From assembly GCF_030580935.1 (NCBI RefSeq), contig NZ_JAUQOM010000002.1, positions 62,001 to 126,000 of the forward strand: a stretch of DNA of 64,000 nt, in the 5' to 3' direction. The position numbers were made by a program, and so were the translations under genes. Source of the DNA: Sphingobium cyanobacteriorum. GTDB lineage: Bacteria; Pseudomonadota; Alphaproteobacteria; Sphingomonadales; Sphingomonadaceae. Shown here piece after piece: positions 8,454 through 17,036 of this stretch. How positions within the stretch are numbered: the first letter of the stretch is position 1; every line of letters starts with the position of its first letter. The notes under the pieces are model-generated. The model ran no database searches. It was not told the DNA's origin and saw only the letters and a list, made by a program, of their open reading frames with translations.

Positions 8454-9860
8454 ATGAAGGATGAAGTGCGCGTGGTTGCTTGGCAGGACGGAGATGTTGT
8501 TCAGGCCGATACCGGCCTGGAATCCGCCTGGACCGGCATTCGCGCCGGGCTGCGCCGCGATGTCGGCGCGCGCATGTTCGACCAGTGGCTCAAACCTGTG
8601 CGCTTGGGCGACTATTGCCGCGAATCACAGACGCTCGACCTGCTGGTCGCCAGCGACTTCAGCGCCAATTTCGTGGCGGGCCAGTTCGGCGACCGGCTGC
8701 GCATGGCGTGGCGCAGCGCCGCTGTCGGCGTGCGCGAGGTGCGGCTGCGCCGGGCCCCGGACGCCACTGGCCCGCGCCTGCTCGAAGTCGTGCATGTCGA
8801 ACCGGCATCGCCCGTCGCCGCAGTGGACATGCCTGTCGCGTCCAATTTCCTGCCGCGCCACGGCTTTGCCGACTTCATCGTCGGCGACACCAACCGGCTC
8901 GCTTTTTCCGCCGCGCAGGCCATGGCAGGCGAGGCGCAGCCGCGCTTCACGCCGCTGTTCATCCATGGCGGCACCGGCCAGGGCAAGACCCATCTGCTCC
9001 ACGGCATCGCGGCGGCCTTTTCCGCCCATTCGCCCTCCGCGCCGGTCCTCTACATGTCGGCCGAACGATTCATGATGGAATTTGTGAACGCGATGCGCGC
9101 CAATGACACGATGGCGTTCAAGGCCCGGCTGCGCGCGGCCCGGCTGCTGCTGATCGACGACATTCAGTTCATCGCCGGCAAGGGATCGACGCAGGAGGAG
9201 TTTCTCCACACGATCAACGATCTGATCGACACCGGCGCGCGCATCGTCGTGACCGCGGACCGGGCGCCGCAAATGCTCGAATCGATCGATGCGCGCATCC
9301 TGTCGCGGCTGGCCGGTGGCCTTGTCGCCGACATTCAGCCGGCCGGCCTCGACCTGCGGCTCGCCATCCTCGAATCCAAGCGCCTGGTGGCGGGCGATCC
9401 GCCGGTGCCCGATGCGGTGATCGATTTCCTCGCCCGCGCGATCCGGTCGAATGTGCGCGAACTGGAAGGCGCCTTCAACAAGCTGGTCGCCTATGGCCAG
9501 TTGACCGGCCGCGCGATCGATCTGGATTTCGCGCAAGGGATGCTCGCCGACGCGGTGCGCGCCAATGCGCGGCGCATCACCGTGGACGAAATCCAGAAGG
9601 CATGCGCCGCCCATTTCAAGATCGACCCGTCCGAAATGCGCTCCAAGCGCCGTGCCCGCGCCGTCGCCCGGCCGCGTCAGGTGGCGATGTACCTGGCCAA
9701 GAAGATGACGCCGCGTTCGCTGCCCGAAATCGGCCGCATCTTCGGCGGGCGTGACCATAGCACGGTGATTCACGCCGTGCGGACGATCGAAGCGCTGCGC
9801 GAAACCAACCCGGACATGGATGCCGACGTGCGCGCGCTCCAGCGCCTGCTGGAGGGCTGA
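8454..9860 (+). CDS. dnaA: chromosomal replication initiator protein DnaA
   Basis: A 468-residue AAA+ initiator that binds DnaA boxes at oriC and loads DnaB helicase. Domain I spans about residues 20-100. The Walker A loop is GGTGQGKTH (172-180), where many DnaA proteins have a GGVGLGKTH-type loop, and Walker B is LLLIDDIQFI. Domain IV ends with the DNA-binding signature FGGRDHSTVIHA. The start at 8454 (MKDEVRVVAW) was chosen because the 93 upstream in-frame codons read non-protein-like sequence. A weak TGGGG lies about 12 bases upstream, so a nearby alternative start is possible. Linker domain II is short. Confidence 0.95.
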   Translation: MKDEVRVVAWQDGDVVQADTGLESAWTGIRAGLRRDVGARMFDQWLKPVRLGDYCRESQTLDLLVASDFSANFVAGQFGDRLRMAWRSAAVGVREVRLRRAPDATGPRLLEVVHVEPASPVAAVDMPVASNFLPRHGFADFIVGDTNRLAFSAAQAMAGEAQPRFTPLFIHGGTGQGKTHLLHGIAAAFSAHSPSAPVLYMSAERFMMEFVNAMRANDTMAFKARLRAARLLLIDDIQFIAGKGSTQEEFLHTINDLIDTGARIVVTADRAPQMLESIDARILSRLAGGLVADIQPAGLDLRLAILESKRLVAGDPPVPDAVIDFLARAIRSNVRELEGAFNKLVAYGQLTGRAIDLDFAQGMLADAVRANARRITVDEIQKACAAHFKIDPSEMRSKRRARAVARPRQVAMYLAKKMTPRSLPEIGRIFGGRDHSTVIHAVRTIEALRETNPDMDADVRALQRLLEG

Positions 9861-9904
9861 CAGGCCCCACTGGCGCTGGCCGCAGGACAGGCTAGGGTAA
9901 GGGC

Positions 9905-10513
9905 ATGATTCGCGCTCTCCTGCTTCTGGTCGCCGCTTTCCTTGGCCTTGCCACTGCTACGGCCCAGACCCTGCAACCCGCATCGGCGCCCGGCGATGTC
10001 CATGTTGTGCTGGAAACGGACAAGGGCCGCATCATGGTGGCCGTTCATGGCGACAAGGCGCCCGTCACCGCCGCCAATTTCCTGCAATATGTCGATCAGA
10101 AACGGTTTGACGGCACGCTATTCTACCGTGGCGTGGGCGCGGCCGACTATGGCTTCGTCCAGGGCGGGGCGCAAAATGATCCCAAGCGGATATTGTCGTC
10201 GATCCCGCATGAACCGACCAGCCGGACCGGCCTTGTCCATGATGATGGCGCGCTGTCGATGGCCCGCTATGCGCCCGGCAGCGCGACGGGCGATTTCTTC
10301 ATCGTGCTGGGCCGGATGCCGGCGATGGATGCCCATCCCGATGCGCCCGGCGACAATCAGGGCTTTGCCGTTTTCGCGCATGTGGTCGAAGGGCTGGACG
10401 TGGTGAAGGCGATCCTGGCCGCCCCCAAGTCCCCCAGCGCAGGAGAAGGCGTGATGAAGGGGCAGATGCTGGAAGCGCCGGTGAAGATCGTCACCGCGCG
10501 GCGGGCACCGTAA
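9905..10513 (+). CDS. periplasmic cyclophilin-type peptidyl-prolyl cis-trans isomerase
   Basis: A 202-residue protein with an N-terminal signal peptide (MIRALLLLVAAFLGLATATAQ, cleavage likely after TATA or AQ) and then a cyclophilin domain. Family landmarks include the VVLETDKGRIMVAVHGDKAP strand pair, APVTAANFLQYVD, FYRGV in place of the usual FHRV, GALSMAR, and DFFIVLG in place of SQFFI. The active-site Arg of FHRVI is present as the R of FYRG. It catalyses prolyl isomerization during folding of exported proteins. It is a stand-alone gene convergent with the symporter gene. Confidence 0.85.
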   Translation: MIRALLLLVAAFLGLATATAQTLQPASAPGDVHVVLETDKGRIMVAVHGDKAPVTAANFLQYVDQKRFDGTLFYRGVGAADYGFVQGGAQNDPKRILSSIPHEPTSRTGLVHDDGALSMARYAPGSATGDFFIVLGRMPAMDAHPDAPGDNQGFAVFAHVVEGLDVVKAILAAPKSPSAGEGVMKGQMLEAPVKIVTARRAP

Positions 10514-10536
10514 GGCGGGATTATTAGCGTCGCGCT

Positions 10537-10556
10537 GTTCCCGCGCAGGCGGGAAC
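10537..10556. terminator. palindrome between convergent genes
   Basis: An 8-base-pair perfect stem GTTCCCGC/GCGGGAAC with loop GCAG, in the 48-base gap between the convergent cyclophilin and symporter genes. It lacks a T-run, so any terminator role is uncertain. Similar GGGAAC palindromes are common intergenic repeats in GC-rich alphaproteobacteria. Confidence 0.4.
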
Positions 10557-10561
10557 CCAGT

Positions 10562-11794
10562 TCATGCCTTGGCCTCACCCGCCTGATCCAATATCCGCGC
10601 GACCCCCATATCCGCCGTCACGTTGCCGACGGTGCGGAAAATGTCCGGCACCGTCTCCACTGCCAGCAGCAGGGGCAGCGCTTCCACCGGCACGCCCATC
10701 GCCAGGCAGATGGGGCCTGTGGTGGTGAAGAAGGTGATCTGGCTGGGCAGGCCGACCGCCGCCAGGCTGACGATCGCCGCGACGGCCACCCCCATCACCA
10801 GTTGCGCGGGGCCGAGCGCCACGCCGTTCATCGCCGCCACATAGAGGGCGACGCCCAGATTGGCGGGCGGGCTGGTGATGCGGAACAGCGAGATGGCGAG
10901 TGGCAGGACGATGCTGCGCGTCGTTTCGCGTACCTTGAGCGGTCCGTCGCTCGCCCGGATCATCGCGGGCAGCGATGCGATCGAGCTTTGGGTTGAAAAG
11001 GCGATGGCCTGGGCGGGCAGGGCGGCGCGCAGGAAACGGCTTGGTGCGATCCGCCCGGTGATCACCACCAGCGGATAGACCAGCAACGTCACCAGGACGC
11101 AGAGCAGCACGATGAAGCCGATATAGTGAAGCAGCGCCCCGGCGGTGGCCAGGCCCGATCGCGCGCCCGCCACCAGCGCCAGCGCGAACACGCCGACCGG
11201 GGCCAGCCACAGCACCCAGCCGACCAGTATCAGCAGTGCGTCGGCCAGCGCCTGGAAAAAGCCGGTCAGCAGCGCACGGCGCTCCGGCGCGATGCGGGTG
11301 ACGGCAAAACCGAACAGCAAGGCGAACAGCACCACGGCGACCACCTGCCCCTCGCTCGCGGACCGGATCGGATTGACCGGGATGAAGCCTAGCAGCCATT
11401 CCGCCGACGGCCGCACATCCGGCACGTCCGCCGCTGGCCCGGCGCCAGCCAGCGCACCGACCGCGCCGGGCGGCACGGGCCACAGATGGAGCAGCAGTGG
11501 CCCGGCCAGGGCCGCCACCGCCGCCGCACCGACCAGCAGCAGCGCGAACAGTGCGATGGCGCGTCCGGCCAGGCCGCTGGTCCGCGCCGTGGTCGCCGCC
11601 TGTGCGATGCCCGTCACCAGCAGCGCGAAGATCAGGGGGATGAGCGGCATCTGCAATCCGCCGAGCCACGCCTTGCCGACCGGCTGGGCGATCGCGACGG
11701 CCTGCGCTTCCCATGTCCCGCCCCATTCGGTCAGGGCGATACCGCTTGCCAGCCCCAGCGCGAGCGCGATCAGGATGCGGACGGTCAAGGACAT
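10562..11794 (-). CDS. dicarboxylate/amino acid:cation symporter (DAACS/GltPh fold)
   Basis: A 410-residue polytopic membrane protein with eight or more hydrophobic helices. It starts MSLTVRILIALALGLASGIA and includes LQMPLIPLIFALLVTGIA (TM2 region), the serine-rich reentrant loop AFSTQSSIASLPAMI and the helix PLAISLFRITSPPANLGVALY, which match sodium- or proton-coupled dicarboxylate and glutamate symporters. The 46 in-frame codons upstream of 11794 read unlike protein, so this ATG was chosen. The TM8-type FTTTGPI segment is present near the end. The substrate cannot be assigned. Confidence 0.85.
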   Translation of the reverse strand: MSLTVRILIALALGLASGIALTEWGGTWEAQAVAIAQPVGKAWLGGLQMPLIPLIFALLVTGIAQAATTARTSGLAGRAIALFALLLVGAAAVAALAGPLLLHLWPVPPGAVGALAGAGPAADVPDVRPSAEWLLGFIPVNPIRSASEGQVVAVVLFALLFGFAVTRIAPERRALLTGFFQALADALLILVGWVLWLAPVGVFALALVAGARSGLATAGALLHYIGFIVLLCVLVTLLVYPLVVITGRIAPSRFLRAALPAQAIAFSTQSSIASLPAMIRASDGPLKVRETTRSIVLPLAISLFRITSPPANLGVALYVAAMNGVALGPAQLVMGVAVAAIVSLAAVGLPSQITFFTTTGPICLAMGVPVEALPLLLAVETVPDIFRTVGNVTADMGVARILDQAGEAKA

Positions 11795-11931
11795 GAAGCT
11801 TGGCAATCCCCCGGCGGCGCTGCCTGCATGACAACGCACGGGGAGCAGGCTATCCGCTACAGGGGCGTGGGGAACAGCGAAAAATAGGACAGGATGCGAA
11901 TCGTGCAGACCCTCCCTGATCCATAATGCCA

Positions 11932-11965
11932 AAAGCCCGGCGCTCCATCGGGAGCGCCGGGCTTT
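11932..11965 (-). terminator. intrinsic terminator after the DUF4136 lipoprotein gene
   Basis: A perfect 15-base-pair stem AAAGCCCGGCGCTCC / GGAGCGCCGGGCTTT with loop ATCG, lying 25 bases downstream of the minus-strand lipoprotein gene. Read on the minus strand, the stem ends in a short T-run (TTTTGG). Confidence 0.8.
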
Positions 11966-11989
11966 GGATCGTCCTGGTCAACCCTGGCT

Positions 11990-12649
11990 TCAGCCCTTCT
12001 TTTCAGGTGGCAGGGTGATCTTCACGCTTTCCCCATTCTGACCGGGAAAATTGGTGAACATCGCGTCGATCAGGTTGGGGATCAGGTAGGTCAGCTTGTT
12101 CGACAGCGACTGGGCGCTTGCCTTGCCTTCGAAAAGGCGGCGATTATCGGCCGCGCGGTCGATCTTCATGCTGAGGTCGCTGGTATAGACGGTGTAGCTC
12201 GACACGTCGTTATAGCCTGCTCCGCCGAACAGCCAGGGATCATAGAAACCATAGCCCCAGGGGCGGCCCCAATAGCCGCCATAACCGAATCGACCACCCC
12301 AGCCAGGGCCCCAGCCCGGACCAAAGCCACCGCCGGTCGATCGCACCTTTTCCCGGCCATTGTCGACATCATAGGCGACACGCACGATCAGGTCGGCGCG
12401 GGCCGGGTCGCTGGCCGGGACATAGCCGGTCTGGGCCAGCCGCTGCCCGACCATGTCGGCATAATGGGCGAACTCCAGCCCGCCGGCGAGCTGCGGATTG
12501 TCCGCGACGATGGTGTAGCTTTGCCCGGCGGGGGCGGGGAGCTGTTGGAAACGGGCGACATCGGCCTTGAAGCCGGTGGTGCATCCCGACAGCGCCACCA
12601 GCGCCAGAGCAGGCGCCGCAATCAGGCCGAACTTCTTGAAACGGGTCAT
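11990..12649 (-). CDS. DUF4136-type lipoprotein
   Basis: A 219-residue lipoprotein with a signal sequence and lipobox: MTRFKKFGLIAAPALALVAL then SGC, with Cys about residue 22. The middle contains a Gly/Trp/Tyr-rich stretch (GPGWGPGWGGRFGYGG) typical of DUF4136 proteins, followed by TVYTSDLSMKIDRAADNRRLFEG. DUF4136 lipoproteins are outer-membrane or periplasmic proteins of unknown function. The internal ATG at 12649 was chosen because it puts the basic N-region directly before the hydrophobic core. It is monocistronic, with a strong terminator. Confidence 0.8.
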   Translation of the reverse strand: MTRFKKFGLIAAPALALVALSGCTTGFKADVARFQQLPAPAGQSYTIVADNPQLAGGLEFAHYADMVGQRLAQTGYVPASDPARADLIVRVAYDVDNGREKVRSTGGGFGPGWGPGWGGRFGYGGYWGRPWGYGFYDPWLFGGAGYNDVSSYTVYTSDLSMKIDRAADNRRLFEGKASAQSLSNKLTYLIPNLIDAMFTNFPGQNGESVKITLPPEKKG

Positions 12650-12859
12650 TTTTCTGCGTCCTGTACCAGGCATGAGCCTTCAACCATCATTGCGCCCTGC
12701 GATAGCAAAACGCAACTGAACATCGTTTGAACGCGCGAACCGACCGAACGGGCGCAAACCATGTTCGTGTCATTAGGACGCTGCCGCAAGGGCATTTCCG
12801 TCCTGTCATGGGAAAGGGCGACAAAGCGCTTTGCCAGGACGACAGGGCTTGATTTGCAA

Positions 12860-12897
12860 AGGACATGGGGCCGCCCTTGCGGACAACCCCATGTCCT
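12860..12897 (-). terminator. hairpin downstream of trpS
   Basis: AGGACATGGGG (12860-12870) pairs with CCCCATGTCCT (12887-12897), with a small nested stem CCGC/GCGG in the loop. On the minus strand it lies about 40 bases after the trpS stop and is followed by TTTGC, so it could end murJ-trpS transcription. The T-run is short. Confidence 0.5.
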
Positions 12898-12937
12898 GGT
12901 GCATCAGTCAGGGTTCAGTGCGGCACGCCCCGGCGTG

Positions 12938-13942
12938 TCAGCGCATCAGCCCCATCGCATCATAGGCCGCGCGCAGCGTGGGTTCCGCCGCCGCCGCCGC
13001 CCTGGCCGCGCCCTTGTCCAGGATCGCGTCGAGCGCGGCGTCATCGGTGCGCAGGTCCAGGAAGCGTTCGCGAATCGGGCGCAGCGTCTCGACCAGCAGC
13101 TCGCCCAGCGCCGGCTTGAATGCGCCGAACCCCTTGCCCGCGAACGCGGCGCACACCGCATCGGGCGTCATGCCGCGCAGGGTGGCGTAGATGCCGATCA
13201 GGTTGCCGGCTTCGGGTCGCCCTTCCAGCCCGGCTGCCGTTTCGGGCAGTGGTTCGGGATCGGTCTTGGCCTTCTTCACCTTGTTCATGATCGCGGCGTC
13301 GTCATCGGTCAGGTTGATGCGGCTCATGTCGCTGGGATCGGACTTGGACATTTTTGCCGTGCCATCGCGCAGCGACATGATCCGTGCCGATTCCTTGGGG
13401 ATGATCGGGGCGGGCAGGGTGAACAGGTCCACGCCGAAATCGCTGTTGAACTTCGCGGCAATGTCGCGGCACAGTTCCAGATGCTGCTTCTGGTCCTCGC
13501 CCACCGGCACATGGGTGGCGTTATAGAGCAATATGTCAGCCGCCTGGAGCACCGGATAGACGAACAGGCCGATCGAGGCGCCCTCGCGGTCCTTGCCGAC
13601 CTTGTCCTTGAACTGGGTCATGCGGTTGAGCCAGCCGATCCGCGCGGTGCCATTGAGCAACCAGCACAGTTCCGCATGGGCGGGCACCCGCGCCTGGTTG
13701 AACAGCACGCTGCGGTCCGGGTCGATTCCCGCGGCGACCAGCGCGGCGGCCATGTCGCGGACATTGCGGATGCGCTGGTCGCGGGCCTCATGGACGGTGA
13801 TCGAATGCATGTCGGCCAGGAAGAAGAAGCACTGGCTCTGGCTGTCCATCTCATCCTGCATCCGCACCCAGTTGCGGATCGCCCCAAGGTAGTTGCCAAG
13901 GTGCAGATTGCCGGTCGGCTGGATGCCGGAAAGGACGCGCAT
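12938..13942 (-). CDS. trpS: tryptophanyl-tRNA synthetase
   Basis: A 334-residue class I aminoacyl-tRNA synthetase that charges tRNA(Trp). The N-terminus MRVLSGIQPTGNLHLGNY contains the HIGH-type motif (HLGN), and the KMSKS loop appears as TAKMSKSDPSD around residue 195. The length fits bacterial TrpRS. It follows murJ by 18 bases on the same strand and is probably cotranscribed with it, a pairing often seen in this group. Confidence 0.97.
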   Translation of the reverse strand: MRVLSGIQPTGNLHLGNYLGAIRNWVRMQDEMDSQSQCFFFLADMHSITVHEARDQRIRNVRDMAAALVAAGIDPDRSVLFNQARVPAHAELCWLLNGTARIGWLNRMTQFKDKVGKDREGASIGLFVYPVLQAADILLYNATHVPVGEDQKQHLELCRDIAAKFNSDFGVDLFTLPAPIIPKESARIMSLRDGTAKMSKSDPSDMSRINLTDDDAAIMNKVKKAKTDPEPLPETAAGLEGRPEAGNLIGIYATLRGMTPDAVCAAFAGKGFGAFKPALGELLVETLRPIRERFLDLRTDDAALDAILDKGAARAAAAAEPTLRAAYDAMGLMR

Positions 13943-13960
13943 GTCTGTATCCGTTCTTAT

Positions 13961-15535
13961 TCAGGTTGCACTTTTGCGGCGCATCAGCGCCTTAATGTCG
14001 GACAGCCGATAGGCGCCCGTAACGAAGGAGGCCAGCCCGTACAGCGCCACGCCCGCGCCGACAAGCAGGGCCAGCGCGCCATAGCGCTGCACCATCGCGC
14101 CGGTCAGCCAGGGATCGAGCAGCCCCTCGCCCGTCCACAGGGCCACCCCCATGATCAGCGCGGCGAGCGCCAGCCGGGGCAGGCGGCGGCGCAATCCGGC
14201 ATCGGCGGTGAAATGGCCACGCCTGACCAGCGTGCGATAGAGCATCGCGACATTGACGGTGGAGGACAGGGCGGTCGCCAATGGCGGGCCGATATGGCCC
14301 AGGGTCGGGATCATGGCGAGATTGCCGATGATGTTGATGACGATCGACAGCATGGCATAGCGTACCGGCGTTTTCGTGTCGCCGCGCGCATAATAACCGG
14401 GCGTCAGCACCTTCACCAGGACGTAAGATGGCAGGCCGATGGAGAAGGCCGACAGCGCCCAGCCGCAGCGCATCGCGTCCTCTGCGGTAAAGCGGCCATA
14501 TTGGAACAGCCCGCGCACGATCGGTTCCGCCACCACCAGAAAGGCGACGGTCGCGGGCAGGGTAAGGAACAGGGCGAGTTCGATGCCCCTGTTCTGCGTC
14601 TCCATCGCCGCCGCATCCTCACCCTTCGACAACATGCGCGAAATGGTGGGGAGCAGGATGGTGCCCAGGCCAATGCCGATCAGGCCCAGCGGCAACTGGT
14701 TCAGCCGGTCGGCATAATAGATATAGGTGATCGAACCGGACGCCAGCAGCCAGCCCGACAGGGCGGTGGAGACAAGCAGGTTGATCTGCGACGCGCCAGC
14801 CCCCGCGGCCGCCGGCAAGATCTTGCGCAGCAATTCGCGCGCATCCTTGTCCAGGCGCGGGCGCTTCAACCTCATCGACACGCCCGCGCGCCGGCACGCC
14901 CAGATCAGCCAGAGCAGTTGCAGCGCGCCGCCGATCGTCACCGATATCGCCTGCACCCGCGCCGTCTCATATTCGTCCGCGCCATGAAAGACCCACAGGC
15001 CCACGATCATCGACAGGTTCAGCAATATCGGCGCGGCAGCATTGACCCAGAATTTGTCGAGCGAATTCAATATGCCGCCCAGCAGCGAGGCCAGGCTGAT
15101 CAGCGCCAGATAGGGAATGGTGATGCGCGAGAGCATGACCGCGAAGGCGAATTGCTCCGCGCTCGGATTCTGGCGCGCAAAGCCGCCAGACAGTGCCCAG
15201 GTGATCGGCCAGGCGGCGGCGATCAGGATGGCCGTGAACAGGATCAGGACGGGTAGCAGCACCGCGAGCGCCCGCTCGGCGAAATCATAGCCGGCTGGCA
15301 ATCCGCCCTCGCCCGCCGCCCTTTTGTTGAATAGCGGCACGAAGGCGGCGGCAAAGGCGCCCTCGGCAAAGAGCGCGCGGAACATGTTGGGCAGGCGGAA
15401 GGCGACGCCGTTGAACGCATCCGACGCAAAGCCCGCGCCGACATAGCGCGCCGCCAGCGAATCGCGCACCAGCGCCAGCACCCGGCTGGCCAGCGTCAGT
15501 CCGCCCACCGAACCAAGCGCGCGGACCAGTTTCAT
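13961..15535 (-). CDS. murJ: lipid II flippase MurJ
   Basis: A 524-residue polytopic protein of the MviN/MurJ (MOP exporter) family with about 14 predicted helices. The N-terminus shows LASRVLALVRDSLAARYVG, then the conserved FRLPNMFRALFAEGAF motif including the essential Arg residues. MurJ flips undecaprenyl-pyrophosphate-linked muropeptide across the inner membrane for peptidoglycan synthesis. It sits directly upstream of trpS. The region before its start holds palindromic repeats rather than an obvious promoter. Confidence 0.95.
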   Translation of the reverse strand: MKLVRALGSVGGLTLASRVLALVRDSLAARYVGAGFASDAFNGVAFRLPNMFRALFAEGAFAAAFVPLFNKRAAGEGGLPAGYDFAERALAVLLPVLILFTAILIAAAWPITWALSGGFARQNPSAEQFAFAVMLSRITIPYLALISLASLLGGILNSLDKFWVNAAAPILLNLSMIVGLWVFHGADEYETARVQAISVTIGGALQLLWLIWACRRAGVSMRLKRPRLDKDARELLRKILPAAAGAGASQINLLVSTALSGWLLASGSITYIYYADRLNQLPLGLIGIGLGTILLPTISRMLSKGEDAAAMETQNRGIELALFLTLPATVAFLVVAEPIVRGLFQYGRFTAEDAMRCGWALSAFSIGLPSYVLVKVLTPGYYARGDTKTPVRYAMLSIVINIIGNLAMIPTLGHIGPPLATALSSTVNVAMLYRTLVRRGHFTADAGLRRRLPRLALAALIMGVALWTGEGLLDPWLTGAMVQRYGALALLVGAGVALYGLASFVTGAYRLSDIKALMRRKSAT

Positions 15536-15575
15536 GCAATCCTCCGTTCGGGCTGAGCGAAGTCGAAGCCCTGCA

Positions 15576-15651
15576 CTGAGCGAAGCGAAGTGGCGTCGCT
15601 TCGCTCAGCCGCGCCCTTCGACATTTGAACGAGGCGCGTGACTCGTTCAAA
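15576..15651. repeat. intergenic palindromic repeats between secB and murJ
   Basis: Two inverted repeats occupy the gap. CTGAGCGAAGCGA / TCGCTTCGCTCAG (15576-15588, 15596-15608) has a 13-base-pair stem; TTTGAACGAG / CTCGTTCAAA (15624-15633, 15642-15651) has a 10-base-pair stem. A related CTGAGCGAAGTCGAAG copy lies just before at about 15552. GAGCGAAGTCGAA motifs are recurrent intergenic elements in sphingomonads. Confidence 0.6.
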
Positions 15652-15681
15652 CAGGGCGAACGGAAGCTGCAGCATGAAAAA

Positions 15682-16182
15682 TCAGGCGTGACCGGCCGGC
15701 TCGCCCGACGTCACTTCCATCTGCTGCGCCTGTTGCAGGTACAGCGCCCCGAAATCGATCGGGTCGAGCAGCAGCGGCGGGAAGCCGCCGTCGCGGATCG
15801 CGTCGGCCAGCACGCGGCGGGCGAAGGGGAAGATCAGGCGCGGCGCTTCGGCCAGCATGAAGGGCTGGACCTGATCCTCCGGCACGTTGCGCATCCCAAA
15901 AATGGCGGCATAGAGCAGTTCGACGGCAAAGGCGGTGCCCTGCGGCGCGACCGCCTTCACGTCGATCTTCAGCGCGATTTCCAGCACTTCCTCGCCGACC
16001 TTTTCGGCCCCGATATTGAACTGCACGTCGATCTGCGGCTGGTCCTGCCACTGGTACACGGCCGGGGCGTTCGGATTTTCGAACGACAGATCCTTCACAT
16101 ATTGGCTGATCAGCGCGATCTGCGGCGCGGTGTCGGCGCCATTGCCCAGGCTGGTGGTGATGTGATCCGTTTCGTCGGCCAT
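15682..16182 (-). CDS. secB: protein-export chaperone SecB
   Basis: A 166-residue homotetrameric chaperone that holds presecretory proteins unfolded and delivers them to SecA. Landmarks are QYVKDLSFENPNAP near the N-terminus, VYQWQDQPQIDVQFNIGAE, the GMRNVPEDQVQPFMLAEAPR block and FPFARRVLADAIRDGGFPP with LLLDPIDF. The acidic, polar N-terminal 25 residues are typical of alphaproteobacterial SecB. It diverges from timA, as in several relatives. Confidence 0.96.
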   Translation of the reverse strand: MADETDHITTSLGNGADTAPQIALISQYVKDLSFENPNAPAVYQWQDQPQIDVQFNIGAEKVGEEVLEIALKIDVKAVAPQGTAFAVELLYAAIFGMRNVPEDQVQPFMLAEAPRLIFPFARRVLADAIRDGGFPPLLLDPIDFGALYLQQAQQMEVTSGEPAGHA

Positions 16183-16242
16183 GTTCTTCCCTAGACTTCC
16201 CTCTGGTCGGTGGCGGAACGCCCCCGTCTGTATCGACCCGCG

Positions 16243-16271
16243 CGCTTAGCAGGGGCGTGGGAACAGGGCAA
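16243..16271 (-). promoter_or_regulatory. candidate promoter of secB
   Basis: On the minus strand TTGCCC (16266-16271) is followed after 17 bases by TAAGCG (16243-16248), about 60 bases before the secB ATG. Like the thrS and rpsT candidates it has a TAAG-type -10. Evidence is motif similarity only. Confidence 0.3.
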
Positions 16272-16382
16272 TGGCGACGCACCTGCCATTCGGGACACAA
16301 AGACAAGGCTCTATTTGAAGTTGCGCGCAAACATGCCTATGTTGGACGGAACATTGTCCCCACACAAAGGGTATAGCCTTCC

Positions 16383-17036
16383 GTGTATGTGATCGTCATC
16401 CTCGCCATGATCGCCGGCTTTCTGGCGCTGCGGCTCTATTCCGTGCTCGGCAAGCGCACCGGGCATGAGCAGGAGCCTGCGCCGCGCGCGGCGGACGAAC
16501 GGCCCAAGGTGACGGTGCTGCAACCCGGCCCGGTGGGGCAGGGTAGTGGCGACGCGGTGCGGCTGGCCGAAGGGCTGATCGCGCCGGGTGCCGAAAATGG
16601 TGTGCGCGCGCTGATCGCCGCCGACCGCAGCTTCGACGTGCCGCAATTTGTCGAAGGCGCCAAGAGCGCGTACAAGATGGTGCTGGAAGCCTTCTGGCGC
16701 GGCAATCGCGATGAACTGGCCTGGCTGTGCGACGATGATGTCCGCGCTTCGTTCGAGGAAGCGATCGCCGCGCGCGAAGCCGATGGCCATGTCCTCGACA
16801 ACCGGCTGGTCCGCATCGAAAAGGCGCAGATCGTCGAAGCCGCGCTCAACGGCCGTATCGCCGAAGTGACCCTGCGGTTCGAGGCGGACATTGCCGCCAT
16901 CACCCGCGACAAGGACGGCACCGTCGTCGCCGGTTCCATGACCGATGCTGTAGGCACCAAGGATATCTGGACCTTCAGCCGCGATATTCGCAGCGCCGAT
17001 CCCAACTGGAAGCTCAGCGAAACCGACGAAGCGTGA
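16383..17036 (+). CDS. timA: TimA, Tim44/TimA-family putative adaptor protein
   Basis: A 217-residue protein with one N-terminal membrane helix (VIVILAMIAGFLALRLYSVL), a Pro/Glu-rich linker, and a C-terminal Tim44-like domain from about residue 65. The domain includes GAKSAYKMVLEAFWRGNRDEL and ends in a beta-rich region with TKDIWTFSRDI. In alphaproteobacteria these are thought to be ancestors of the mitochondrial import factor Tim44, acting at the inner membrane. The start is GTG at 16383, with another in-frame GTG two codons on. It overlaps mltA by 4 bases and diverges from secB, consistent with an export or envelope role. Confidence 0.85.
   Translation: MYVIVILAMIAGFLALRLYSVLGKRTGHEQEPAPRAADERPKVTVLQPGPVGQGSGDAVRLAEGLIAPGAENGVRALIAADRSFDVPQFVEGAKSAYKMVLEAFWRGNRDELAWLCDDDVRASFEEAIAAREADGHVLDNRLVRIEKAQIVEAALNGRIAEVTLRFEADIAAITRDKDGTVVAGSMTDAVGTKDIWTFSRDIRSADPNWKLSETDEA

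Noticed and set aside
12761-15256. Very long plus-strand open frame (831 codons) across trpS and murJ
   Set aside because: It is antisense to two well-supported genes and reads His/Gln/Arg-rich sequence without family motifs, the usual result of GC-rich codon bias.
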